Shown here: piece after piece, positions 34,165 to 44,978 of the stretch
Numbering within the stretch: the first letter of the stretch is position 1
How the letters are laid out: the number at the start of each line of letters is the position of its first letter
NCBI GenBank assembly: GCA_942159475.1
Contig: OW804102.1
Span: 28,898,873-28,962,872, forward strand
Length of the DNA: 64,000 bases
Reading direction: 5' to 3'
Origin: Sthenelais limicola
Taxonomy: Eukaryota > Annelida > Polychaeta > Phyllodocida > Sigalionidae
Notes under the pieces: generated by a model
What the model was told of the DNA's origin: nothing
Seen by the model: the letters and a program-made list of their open reading frames with translations, nothing else
Databases searched by the model: none
Position numbers and translations under genes: made by a program

Positions 34165-34960
34165 GGGTGAAATCTCCAGAAGATGTACAATTCGCCTTCA
34201 ACAATGCTCTTAAGGATGACCGCGGGTATTTCCCAAAGTAAATAGATCAGCCTGATTTTTTCACACTTTGTACTCCAAATCATGCTGATTTCAAATATAA
34301 TTTTTTTAAGGGGGGTCCCCAGACTAGATTTTTTGCTATTTCCGTTTGAAAATAAAAAGTTATTTAATTAATTTAATATGGCCGTCTATGGAGAAAAGGG
34401 CGTTTTTGAAACGTTTTATCCATTTTAAACAATAAATTGTAATTAGAGTTGGCTAATTTTTTAGTATATCATAGTTTAAGGGATATACTTTCTGAAAATA
34501 ACAAAAAAATGGGTGGTCACCAGATTACTTTAGGAGCTGGAGGCCCCAGAACTTGACAGTGCAGTGAGTGAGAGCTGGACTAGCTTTGAATTTCATGTAA
34601 ACAAGGTGGCTTACGGTGTAGTAAAACAATAACAAACAAGAAAAAAAACATATACTAATCTGTTCAAAAGTCAGAAGTTTTTCTTTTTAACTACTGAACA
34701 TCACTATTCAAAGAAATGATACAAAAAATAAAAAATATCAACATGGTCAATGTCGTAAAACCCCTGCCGTTTTTGGCAACAGAGAAATACCCGCGATCAT
34801 CCTTAATTCAAATAACCCAAATTTAAGCCTTTAATTCAGTTAAAATTAAGTTCAACACAATATTGAATCAACGCAATACAACATATAGTCAGACTAGTAT
34901 TTTTCATTTATCATAATTTGCTAAATGTATAGAGCTGTTAATTGTATTTTCTAGACGACC
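34165..34960. repeat. Dispersed TIR repeat R1, copy 4, split by a nested element
   Basis: The left part (34165-34213, with GATGTACAATTCGCCTTCAA) and right part (34803-34960, AAATAACCCAAATTT to TTTTCTAGACGACC) together match copies 1 and 3. The break coincides with a TTAA-flanked insertion. Confidence 0.7.
34210..34806. mobile_element. 589-bp TIR element with TTAA target duplication (piggyBac-type MITE?)
   Basis: TTAA at 34210-34213 and 34803-34806 flank an insert starting GGATGACCGCGGGTATTTC. Its end is the inverted copy with one difference in 19. Comparison with other R1 copies shows the uninterrupted site had a single TTAA. TTAA duplication is typical of piggyBac, though the TIR does not begin with the usual CCC. 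No transposase frame. Confidence 0.75.
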
Positions 34961-34988
34961 ATACACTCCCCCCCACCGTATCCACGCG

Positions 34989-35145
34989 ATACGGAGCGAC
35001 AAATTTTGTCCCCTTCATTGAGACGTTGTTTGTCTTCAGAGCACCGCAAACGCTACTGGTGAACTGTGGAGACGAAATTGTGCGAACATCTGAGACGAAA
35101 AGCGGTCATTTGAATCACGGAGACGAAATTTGATACGCTCCGTAT
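34989..35145. mobile_element. Small foldback element
   Basis: ATACGGAGCGACAAATTTTG at the left pairs with AAATTTGATACGCTCCGTAT at the right, with small indels. About 157 bp, non-coding. Confidence 0.55.
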
Positions 35146-35370
35146 TTGTATTTGTTTTTCGTATTAAAATCGGGACTTGTTTGTCCTGATGTTTGTTACA
35201 ACCCAGGAAGCATAGCAACTAATATGTGATAGAGAATGTTGTGGGCCTCATTATTATTAAACACACATGTATGCATGGGGTCCTGCATGGGGTACATAGT
35301 CCGCTTCCTTTTATAGCATCTATAGTATTTATTGAAATATTATAACGGGAGGTGTAACCTAGGTTGGGGT

Positions 35371-35951
35371 GGTTTGTAAAGAACTGAATTCTTTGGGTCA
35401 AGCTCCGACCTATTTAGCCCTGATCATGGTCAGGGCATGCACGCCACTCATGGCCTGGCCAGGAGGGGAGGGGGGATGAGCTACTCAGAGCTCACCCCAC
35501 CACCCAGCCCGACCTAATTACTGTATCCACTGCTCTGGGTTGATCAAGAGGGGGGAAGGGCTAAGAGGGAGGGGGGGCAGGCACAAGCCTTGGGATCTAA
35601 GAGTAATGGGTGGGAGGGGGCAAGGTTGAGGAGAGGGATCCAACTTGCATGTGCACAGCTCATGGCCTCGGCATGGGGAGCAGAGGTCAGTGTGTGGGCA
35701 AGGAAGATCCTCTCTCTCCCTCAACCAATTAGAGAGAGGGGGAAGAGCAAGTGGAATAATTCTTGGGTTTGATTCTATGAATAATTCATGTTTCTGGAGT
35801 ATAAATAAATGGATGGGTGAGGTCTTGGGTACTCGCTGAGTCACTCCTGCCTAGGCCGAACCCAGACGAACTGCTGCTACATAAGACTCTTGTCTCACTT
35901 CTTCTCAACACTGAACCTATGGGCTAAAACCCTTAGACTTCTTTACAGGTT
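35371..35951. mobile_element. Solo LTR (573 bp, 35375-35947)
   Basis: It starts TGTAAAGAA and ends TTCTTTACA, giving the TG..CA termini and short inverted repeat of LTRs. It is flanked on both sides by GGTT (35371-35374, 35948-35951), a 4-bp target duplication. A TATAAATA box lies at 35800-35807. The block is clearly GC-richer than its surroundings. No gag/pol or second LTR is nearby. The family is not determined; Ty3/gypsy is most likely in invertebrates. Confidence 0.75.
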
Positions 35952-36221
35952 ATTCAGGAGGGGGTTTGGTCAAAGCGTCCAACAGTCAAAGCGTCCCGCC
36001 CTATAGTCAAAGGTGACTAAGTGATATGGTTTATAATTATGGTACTATATTATTTAATTGTGTAAGGCATATGAATATAGGCGAGAGATGGCCAAACATA
36101 TTTACTAAATATCATAGGCAATTTAATTAGAGGCTAATTAATTAAACCTCTACACTACAGTCCAACCCACCCTCAAGGGTTGGCCTACAGGGCACTACAG
36201 GGGTATAGACCCTACCGATTC

Positions 36222-38225
36222 CCCTCAGTACCCTCCTCCAAGAACCTCCCCCAGAAACCTCCTCCAGTACCTCCTCCAGTAACCTCCTCCAGTACCCACC
36301 TACAGTAACCTCCTCCAATAACCTCTTCCAGTACCCTCCTCCAGTACCTCCTCCAGTAACCTCCTCCAAGTACCTCCTCCAGTACCCTCCTCTAGTAACC
36401 TCCAGTAACCTCCTCCAATACCCACCTACAGTAACCTCCTCCAATAACCTCCTCCAATACCCTCCTACAGTAACCTCCTCCAATACCCTCCTCCAGTACC
36501 CTCCTCTAGTAACCTCCTCCAGTAACCTCCTCCAGTACCCTCCTACAAGAACTCCTCTAGTAACCTCCTCCAGTAACCTCCTCCAGTACCTCCTCCAGTA
36601 ACCTCCTCCAGTAACCTCCTCCAGTAACCTCCTCCAGTAACCTCCTCCACTTATCTCCTGCAGTACCCTCCTCCAGTAACCTCCTCCAGTAACCTCCTCC
36701 AGTAACATCTTCCAGTAACCTCCTCCAGTACCCTCCTCCAGTAACCTCCTGTAACCTCCTCCAGTAACCTCCTCCTGTAACCTCCTCCAGTACCCTCCTC
36801 CAGTAACCTCCTCCAATACCCTCCTCCAGTACCCTCCTACAAGAACTCCTCCAGTAACCTCCTCCAGAACCCTCCTCCAGTAACCTCCTCCACTTATCTC
36901 CTGCAGTAACCTCCTCCAGTACCCTCCTCCAGTACCCTCCTCCAGTATCCTCCTCCAGTACCCTCCTCCAGTAACCTCCTCCAGTACCCTCCTCCAGTAC
37001 CTCCTCCAGTAACCTCCTCCAGTACCCTCCTCCAGTAACCTCCTCCAGTACCCTCCTCCAGTACCTCCTCCAGTAACCTCCTCCAGTACCCTCCTCCAGT
37101 AACCTCCTCCAGTACCCTCCTCCAGTAACCTCCTCCAAGAACCTCCTCCAGTAACCTCCTCCACTTATCTCCAGCAGTAACCTCCTGCAGTAACCTCCTC
37201 CAGTAACCTCCAGTAACCTCCTCCAGTACCCTCCTCCAGTAAACTCCTCCACTTATCTCCTACAGTAACCTCCTGCAGTAACCTCCTCCAGTACCCTCCT
37301 CCAGTAACCTCCTCCAGTACCCTCCTCCAGTACCCTCCTACAGTAACCTCCTCCACTTTAATATCTCCTGCAGTAACCTCCTCCAGTAACCTCCTCCACT
37401 TATCTCCTGCAGTAACCTCCTGCAGTACCCTCCTCCAGTAACCTCCTCCAGTATCCTCCTCCAGTACCCTCCTACAGTAACCTCCTCCACTTATCTCCTC
37501 CAGTAACCTCCTCCAGTAACCTCCTCCAGTACCCTCCTCCAGTAACCTCCTCCAGTAACCTCCTGCAGTAACCTCCTCCAAGAACCTCCTCCAGTAACCT
37601 CCTCCTGTACCCTCCTACAGTAACCTCCTCCACTTATCTCCTCCACTTATCTCCAGCAGTACCCTCCTCCAGTACCCACCTCCAGTAAACTCCTCCACTT
37701 ATCTCCTACAGTAACCTCCTTCAGTATCCTCCTCCAGTACCCTCCTACAGTAACCTCCTCCACTTATCTCCTCCAGTAACCTCCTCCAGTACCCTCCTCC
37801 AAGAACCTCCTGCAGTAACCTCCTGCAGTAACCTCCTGCAGTAACCTCCTGCAGTAACCTCCTGCAGTAACCTCCTCCAAGAACCTCCTCCAGTAACCTC
37901 CTCCAGTAACCTCCTCCAGTACCCTCCTCCAAGAACCTCCTCCAGTAACCTCCTCCAGTAACCTCCTCCAGTAACCTCCTGCAGTAACCTCCTCCAGTAA
38001 CCTCCTCCTGTACCCTCCTACAGTAACCTCCTCCACTTATCTCCTCCACTTATCTCCAGCAGTACCCTCCTCCAGTAAACTCCTCCACTTATCTCCTACA
38101 GTAACCTCCTCCAGTACCCTCCTCCAGTAACCTCCTCCAGTAACCTCCTCCAGTAACCTCCTCCACTTATCTCCTGCAGTACCCTCCTCCAGTACCCTCC
38201 TCCAGTACATCCTCCAATACCCCCC
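36222..38225. repeat. 13-bp minisatellite array, about 2 kb
   Basis: Roughly 150 tandem copies of GTAACCTCCTCCA and variants (GTACCC, AGAACC, CTGCA). It is interrupted at ten or more points by the longer variant CACTTATCTCCTGCA. On the minus strand a 13-nt unit open in all frames gives long Gly/Glu/Trp/Arg-rich frames (up to 340 codons) that are repeat artefacts. The minus strand is GGA-repeat rich. Confidence 0.95.
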
Positions 38226-38392
38226 ACGTTTAGTCCAATCTGCTAAAATGTGTCATGAATAATTTTGGAAAAGTGTGGTTACTCCAGGGCTGGGAATGCC
38301 ATTAAAACATGCACTATCCCCCATATGTTCCAGTGCTCACCAAAAATAATGATAAACTAATAACACTGGTGTCTATTGAGCCGTGTCTATTG

Positions 38393-38625
38393 AGCATCCA
38401 TTCAATCCTATACAAACAAAAAATAGTGATGTGAGAATTAGCATATAATTCAATGGGAGTTCCATTCAGCCCTATGCAAACTAAAAATTGTGCAGTGAGA
38501 ATTAACATAGGATTGAATGGGAGGCCCATAGAAACCTATGCAAACAAAAAATTGTGCAGTAACAATTAACATAGGACTGAATGGGAGTTCCATTCAAACC
38601 TATGTTAACTATTTTTTGTGCATAT
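38393..38625. repeat. Tandem repeat, about 64-bp unit, 3.5 copies
   Basis: TTCCATTCARNCCTATGCAA followed by AAAAATTGTGCAGTGAGAAT and TAACATAGGATTGAATGGGA recurs with small changes, ending in (TA)n at 38623-38633. Confidence 0.8.
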
Positions 38626-38639
38626 ATATATATAGGTGG

Positions 38640-39070
38640 GCATTAGGCGACATGGTAGGGTCAGTCAGGCTATAGGGAGGCTCAGTCGGCAGTGGCAGTT
38701 GATGAGAGATAATTCATTTGGCCAGTTCCCAAACATCAGAGGCCATACTTCATTTAATTCAAGGCAAGTTGTTTTCAATTTTTCCACATTCCAACCGTGT
38801 GTTTAGCAACATGATACATGCCATTGTTTGAGGATAGACTCAGACTCATAGAAAAGGATTAGGAAAATAAGACAAAATGGATAACTTATGTGGTAATATG
38901 AACTTCCCCATTATGACATTGTAATTGTCACTATAATTGTAGGCATAGTTTGTGTAGCATCTTTATCCTTATCCTTAGTATGTATGGATTCCTTAGAATA
39001 TGCCGCATAATACAAGATACTGCTTTATTTTTTTCAACATTGTTTCATTTCATTTATTGACCATTTTCGT
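38640..39070. other. Intergenic, nothing recognised
   Basis: AT-rich single-copy-looking sequence without coding or transposon signals. Confidence 0.35.
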
Positions 39071-39078
39071 TTTGACCG

Positions 39079-39807
39079 TTCCATACGAATACACACAAAA
39101 GTAAGAAAAAATAAAATAACCAATTACTTCTGTATGGACCTTGATGTTCCATATTAAAGAACGTTTCTGCCCCTATCAATGCAATTTTTTAAGTTTTCAG
39201 ATTGGCTTATATTTTCGTCCTTGATGAGAAATGCTATTTTGGCTAAAATAAAACGTTCCAACAAATACATCTTCTAAGTACTACAAAAAGAAAACATGAA
39301 TATTTGATCAACTCTTTTTTGCATTTACATTTAAAATCGTTAGCATAATATCCAGAACAAATCTCATAATTCCAACATTATTTCTCAATCAGTAAATAAT
39401 AATTTTATGAAAAGAATCCATACGAATACACGATTCCGACGAATACACGTTCAAAAACTGGTTGGAAAATATACATTTTGTATTCCCATTGTCTCCTAAC
39501 GAAAGGAATTACTATACATTTCATTTATATTAAGGTATTTTATTCAGAAAGGATGTACCAACAAATACACAATTCCATACGAATACATCATTGAACAGAT
39601 GTATTTGTATGGAATGGTGTATAAGTATGGAATGGTGTATTCGTTGGAAACACTTAAGGGACTTAATATTTAAGGTGCTCATGCTTTGAACATATATTTG
39701 CAAGAAAGGGTATTAAAATTCCACATCTTTATAACTGGATTATTAATACATTGGGTTATAAAGGAAAAAAAAAAGATCCATACGTATACATGTATTCGTA
39801 TGGAATC
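39079..39807. mobile_element. Element with repeated TTCCATACGAATACA motif in both orientations
   Basis: The motif TTCCATACGAATACA occurs near 39079 and 39568. A related CCATACGAATACACG lies at 39420. Inverted TGTATTYGTATGGAA-type copies occur at 39600-39650 and 39790-39805, including a 28-bp near-palindrome at 39777-39804. The outer copies face each other, as in a foldback element of about 730 bp. The 121-codon minus-strand frame (39679-40044) overlaps it and looks non-coding. Confidence 0.55.
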
Positions 39808-40801
39808 TTTTCCCAGGCTCCAATGATTTGGAGGCTTGTATCTGGAAAAATAATTGACCCAGGTAGTGGCAAATTGATAGACATATAGCCCGATGTAACT
39901 CCTTTCTTCCATATAAGTATGAAGACAATCAAAGTATTTTTTTATTTTTACCCAAAATCTTAAAATCGCACTAAAATTTCTGGAATCGACCATATATATA
40001 AATATTATTCCTATGTATTGCAATTGTTTTATAAACAATTGCAATCCCAGGGTTGCAATCTTTGATAGCCTTTATATGTAGTGGGAGTTGGTCCCATAAT
40101 TGTCTCCCTTGCTAATACTGACTACTTATAAATCTTTCCGACCTCGGCCTGTCTAGATATACTTTGGGATTACCCTCTGCTCTAAGGCCATGCTGCCGTA
40201 CTCATATGCATACAATATATTCATCTTTTCTACTGTCTATGAACTTTAACATTGCTGTATTTCTGCATTGTCAAGCTTGCATAGCAACCCCTTACTTGCT
40301 GTGCCTCTCATATTGTATCTCATATTCATAAATTTGCTTTCATTAAAATGTAACTGCCGTATGCACCTAATATATTATGTCTATTTTTTCTTCACAGAAG
40401 CTGGAGAGAAAGGAACACTTTTGAAAAGAAAATGATGAAATTATGAAAATAAAAGGAAAATAAATGTATTACTCCTCACACTAATATTCAAAGAAATAAA
40501 ATCAGTAACATTTGATCGATCTGATAACCCAGATCTAATAATTCCTAATCAATCATGAATAATCGCAAGCTATATATAAATCCCCCTGCCCCCCATCAAC
40601 CCCAAAAGCACCCACCCCACCCCACCACAGGTGTGAAAACTAGCGCTGCAATACAGCATGTCGACGGCAACTGCTGCGCGAACCGCGTATACGAAAAACG
40701 CTGCGCGAATACGTTGTTACGAAAAAAATCGTATCAAAAGTGGGGACAAGAAATTCGTATCCAATTTCATATCGTGCGAATACGGTGTCGCGCACAGTGT
40801 A

Positions 40802-41025
40802 AGGCAGGGCCCCACCAGTCCACATGCTTATTGTGGCTAATATGCGGTTTGATAGTTATTGTCATGTATTAATTATTATAAAAAACCTATATTATAAAGA
40901 TGTTGCACACCTTATCAATAATCCCCTCTGACCAGCTCCATTTGTTATTATATTCGTATTGAGAATGCACTGGAGAATGCAACTGCAACGACCGCAGAGG
41001 AAAACAAAATCAGCGGAGGCAAGCC
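40802..41025. repeat. Tandem duplication, copy a
   Basis: The block from about GGGCCCCACCAG through TGTGGCTAATATGCGGTTTG to GGCAAGCCTTTA is repeated immediately downstream with moderate divergence. Confidence 0.75.
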
Positions 41026-42985
41026 TTTAGGCATGGCTCAACCAGACCGCATGCTTAGTGTGGCTAATTTGCGGTTTTATAGTTATTGTTATTTATCAAT
41101 TATTATAAAGAGCATGTATTGCACAAGCTATCAAGGATGTCCTCCGACCAGCTTCATGTGTTATTATATTCCCAGCTAGGAAGTGAGCTCATGTAGATCT
41201 CACTATGAGCTCAAAAACTTCTCACACATGGGATATCAGAACGGTGAGGTCTGGGTGAGGTTTTTGTGATCTTGCATATGTGATCTCACATGAATGGTTT
41301 CAGTGTGATCTCAGTGTGAGTTCACAAGTTCTAGCTCACATTTAGCTAACAGCTGTGATATCTCAGTGATCTCAGAAACTTCTCATAGATGTGAGATCAG
41401 AACGGTGAGGTCTGGGTGAGATTTTTGTGATCTTGCATATGTGATCTCACATGAATGGTTTCAGTGTGATCTCAGTGTGAGGTCACAAGTTCTAGCTCAC
41501 ATTTAGCTAAAAACTGTGATATCTCTGTGAGCTCAGAAACTTCTCATAGATGTGAGATCAGTACTATGAGGTCTGGGTGAGATGTTTGTGATCTTGCATA
41601 TGTGATCTCACATGAATGATTTGTCAGATTTTTGGACATTTCCAAAAAACGGAATGGTCGATTTGACCAACTTTAAGGCAGCTAGGGCTTAGCTGTTGGA
41701 GTATGAGATGCAGGGGGCCCTGTTATACCCGAGTGCCAAAGGAAATTCCATTCCAAGCATTCCTTCATTTTCCAAAAAAAGTATTCGTTTGACATTGCAA
41801 AGTGGGTTGCAAGAATTACACTTTTTAGGCACATCTCTATGGCAAAAATACTGAAAATGTTGACTTTTTTCTGGCAGCCCCTAGAAATTTTGTGAGATGT
41901 TGACCTAGTCTAGTTTTTTCTCCTCTTTTCAAATCTGGCCTCCAATTTCTTCTATTGGCATTATTGGCGGCGTTATCGGCAATCCGACTGTTTTCACCAG
42001 GTGGCAGTACCATAGAACTTGGTTTTCACTAGGTGGCACCAAAGGTTACTGCATTACATTTACACTTTCTATTAGAACAAAAGTCTCACTAGTAATACTT
42101 ATATGAAGCATTTATACTTCATAGATATTACACATCATTAACTTGGGAATATTGAAAGCAAGGAACTTGATAGTTTATTTGGATAACTTACCTGCTTGAT
42201 GTTGAAAAATGTTGGGAAGAAAGCACCCTTATAATTCTAATATTCTTACTATAAGTATACTGAGTGACCAAGATTGTCTAACACCAACTCGGAATGGATA
42301 CCTATGGCAGCTACAGGAGAGGATTGTATTAAGGGTAAGTTTAAGTGATGGAAAGGGATGAGGAACTTTGAAAAATTCAAGCAAAGGGACCATGCAGTCT
42401 CTCCTTGAATGCTCTTGGGTGAAATGCTTCTGTGGAGAAACTTTCTACCTTAGCACTGAGCACAAATCTGCTGTTTAGAAGCTGATCAGTAGTGCTAAAA
42501 ACAAGTCTAGTCTTGTCATCTTATTGATCAATAAGAGTGAGATTGTGTAAGAGTATACTGTTAGTTCACATTATGAGGCCATTGTGACATTAGATATTGA
42601 CCTCACCATGAGATCATAGTATGAGTATACTGTGAGGTCACATTGAGAGATCATATTGATGCCACTGTGAAGTTACACTTTGACCTCACCCGTGAGGTCA
42701 TACTATGACCTCACAGTGAGATCATACTTATGACCTCACAGTGAGATCATAGTATGAGTATACTGTGAGGTCACATTGAGAGATCATTTTGATGCCACTG
42801 TGAAGTTACACTTTGACCTCACCCGTGAGGTCATATTATGAGCTCACTGTGATAAATATTGTGAGCTCTCAGTGAGCTCACTGTGATCACACATTCTTAG
42901 CTGGGTTCGGAATGAGAATACACTGCAGAAGGCGACCGCAGGGGGAGGGGGGGGGGGGGATGTCGGTTGAGGCAAGCCTATAATT
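41026..42985. repeat. Tandem duplication, copy b (41026-41170 plus 42906-42985)
   Basis: It matches copy a (GTGGCTAATTTGCGGTTTTA). The match stops at TTATTATATT and resumes at 42906 with GAGAATACACTGCAG to GAGGCAAGCCTATA. The interruption is the transposon at 41171-42905. A poly-G run lies at 42941-42959. Confidence 0.75.
41171..42905. mobile_element. 1.74-kb non-autonomous DNA element with internal TGAGATCACA-type arrays
   Basis: The termini CCCAGCTAGGAA and inverted CCCAGCTAAGAA differ at one base. The left third has three direct copies of a unit of about 165 bp (each with GTGATCTTGCATATGTGATC). The right part has two copies of a unit of about 130 bp (GAGGTCACATTGAGAGATCA). Both are dominated by TGAG-GTCA/GATCTCA words. 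The exact insertion point is defined by the split duplication; at most a 2-bp TT target duplication is visible. No transposase frame. Confidence 0.7.
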
Positions 42986-43011
42986 ATATGGGAATATACT
43001 CGAATTTACCT

Positions 43012-43095
43012 AGTACTGACCAAATTACAGCCTAATTTAGAAGACTTAATAAATGTGTGTATCTGCTAATTGTACATTTTCTGAAAATCTGACCC
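43012..43095. repeat. Dispersed TIR repeat R1, right-end fragment
   Basis: TACCTAGTACTGACCAAATT followed by GTACATTTTCTGAAAATCTG and ACCC matches the right half of R1 copies. The left half is missing. Confidence 0.6.
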
Positions 43096-43115
43096 ATATA
43101 GTGAGAGAGTAAGGA

Positions 43116-43354
43116 TTTATTCCAGTTTGGCCCAGTTAGCGGCTGTGCGTGTTGCGGTAACCATACCGTGTCAACATCTTTTCTCCTGCCAGAGCCTTTA
43201 TATCGGGCTCATCCCAGGCCAACACCTTGTCTATCACAGAGTTCACTGTATTCACGATGTTCTGTAATAAATCTATGAACAGTTTTTTGCTTTGAATTAA
43301 CTTTTGGTGGAAATTGATTAGGTGCGTGTGATTTGCCAAGATCGTAGAGAAAAC
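43116..43354 (-). pseudogene. Unrecognised coding-like segment with a poly(A) signal after its stop
   Basis: The minus-strand frame ends at a stop (43138-43136), with AATAAA (43121-43116) 14 nt beyond. The roughly 70-residue peptide has normal composition: a helical, Leu/Ile/Val-rich stretch (DLLQNIVNTVNSVIDKVLAW) then DEPDIKALAGEK. It is open from about 43354, with no convincing acceptor or start at its 5' side. It could be the last exon of an unseen gene or a truncated retrocopy. Function is not recognised. Confidence 0.4.
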
Positions 43355-43489
43355 TCTATTTGTGCTGTTCTGATCATTGAATTATTTTGTTCTGAAGAAT
43401 GAGGAATTGAGTATTCATTTCATCGTTCAATTGTATCTACACAGAAATGGGTCGCTTCACATTTGACAACAGTGATTCTTATATTTCCT

Positions 43490-43761
43490 TATTTAATGTT
43501 ATTTAACCCCAAAGTAACAATTTGAGTGGACGTTTAGTTGATATACCAGTGGAACCATGATATCAGCACGGAAAAGGATAGGTTTGCTTTTCAAAAACAC
43601 CTTTTTGGTTCCATTTAGACCAGTTTAGTGCCGGACATATTTACAGGAACTCTTGAAGTAGTTCTTTAGCTGATGTAGGAATTAAAACATTTTTCTAGTA
43701 TATTTAGCTGACAATACAGCTTTGTTAATAAATATTGTTCCATTTGTTTCAGAACCAATTA
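43490..43761 (+). repeat. Second copy of the receptor intron 10 / exon 11 boundary
   Basis: It aligns to 26345-26618 almost base for base, including the polypyrimidine tract, AG acceptor and AACCAATTA. Divergence begins right after these nine bases. An outward GTGGAACC-type inverted pair (43548, 43844) raises the alternative of a mobile repeat. Confidence 0.85.
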
Positions 43762-43803
43762 ATAAGAGGAAAACAATTTGGGACTGAAAGAAACTTGTCT
43801 TAA
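43753..43803 (+). pseudogene. Possible alternative receptor last exon lacking ITIM/ITSM
   Basis: After the duplicated TTGTTTCAG acceptor the frame (phase 0, compatible with exon 10) reads NQLIRGKQFGTERNLS and stops at TAA 43801-43803. Splicing from exon 10 would need a 17-kb intron. The product would keep YANM and SLYDEV but lose LVYAQL and TEYAHI. Without transcript evidence it is best treated as a partial exon pseudogene. Confidence 0.35.
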
Positions 43804-43937
43804 TAGATGGGAGGATTGGTCTCTATAAAGATGTGGTCTTTATGTGAGGTTCCACTATATCAGTAATTCTCTGGACCCACCCCACACTTTATATATTAGC
43901 CATCTGGTGTTGTCACGAACTACCTCTTAAAGTCTGG

Positions 43938-44122
43938 CATTCGTGCTCTTCCTTATAAGTAAAAATTGAATAAAATTGATCAAACAGAGGCGACATTTGG
44001 GCGACAACATTTATTAAATTTTTGTTGATAAAATATTTTTGAAGTTGTATAATAAAGTATGAATAGATAAGAAGTATTTATGTTTATTTTAAAGTTAAGT
44101 TGAAAGTTGAAAATAAATATCG
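43938..44122 (-). repeat. YR element repeat B2 (3' end)
   Basis: 185 bp, identical by eye to 44418-44602. It starts at CATT next to host sequence GTCTGG and forms the 3' terminus of the element. Confidence 0.9.
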
Positions 44123-44267
44123 AGATATGGGGGGATAATTATATAATGATAGGGGAATTATTAATTATACAATATGAGTTAAAAGATAGTAATTAAAAAT
44201 GTTGATAAAGATTTTTATGCGCCGAGGTAGTGCGAGGTATAGGTAGGTTATTGGGAGGGGCGGGTGG

Positions 44268-44421
44268 GAAAAAATTTCCGAACAATAGAGAGTAGGTAAT
44301 AGTGGTTGAGTAGTAGGAGAAGAAGGAAGTGTGAGGGTTTGTGGGTAGAGCAGCTACCTGGCACATGTGGAAGGTGGAGCCACCAATGCCTAGGAATTAT
44401 CTATGAAATTCCTGCAACATT
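44268..44421 (-). repeat. YR element repeat A2
   Basis: 154 bp, identical by eye to A1 at 49322-49475. It overlaps B1 by the shared CATT (44418-44421). Confidence 0.9.
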
Positions 44422-44602
44422 CGTGCTCTTCCTTATAAGTAAAAATTGAATAAAATTGATCAAACAGAGGCGACATTTGGGCGACAACATTTATTAAATT
44501 TTTGTTGATAAAATATTTTTGAAGTTGTATAATAAAGTATGAATAGATAAGAAGTATTTATGTTTATTTTAAAGTTAAGTTGAAAGTTGAAAATAAATAT
44601 CG
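44418..44602 (-). repeat. YR element repeat B1
   Basis: 185-bp internal copy of B2. Together with A2 it recreates the circle junction A-CATT-B that the recombinase would use. Confidence 0.9.
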
Positions 44603-44978
44603 CCAAGCCCCAAAGTGCCTCTTGTTTGTGATTGAGAGCTGTGAAGCAGCATGGTGGATAAGTTTATAATGATAGTAATGTTTTATAGAAGGGCGAGGCC
44701 CGTTGATAAAATTTTATATTTTTAGGGTGAGACCCTATTATATGAATCCATAGCGGATGAGATATATTAAAATTAGTTAGGGCGAGCCCAGGTTAAATGA
44801 GTATAGGCAAGGTGTATGACCGAGTCTATTTGTTTTGCAAGGCCGAAACCGAGTCTCTGTGTTGGGGATCGCAGTATATGATAGGGTTATTTTAGCAAGG
44901 ACAATACCAAGTCTCTGATTGAATTTTAGATCTTGCGTGGAGATCTGTAATGCTGTGGCGTTGGGTCGAGGACCTCGA

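Noticed and set aside
36142..38049. Minus-strand open frames of 340, 231, 138, 116 and 90 codons rich in Gly, Glu, Trp, Tyr and Arg
   Set aside because: They arise from a stop-free 13-bp tandem repeat read in rotating frames. No splice sites, signal peptide or non-repeat domain.
40398..40475. Possible extra receptor exon after a TTCTTCACAG acceptor at 40388-40397, with AATAAA soon after
   Set aside because: In the phase left by exon 10 it gives only eight codons before a stop, and no donor or homology supports it.
40555..40872. 105-codon plus frame with a CG-richer segment
   Set aside because: It overlaps the tandem duplication copy a, shows no domain features, and shares the region with overlapping frames on both strands.
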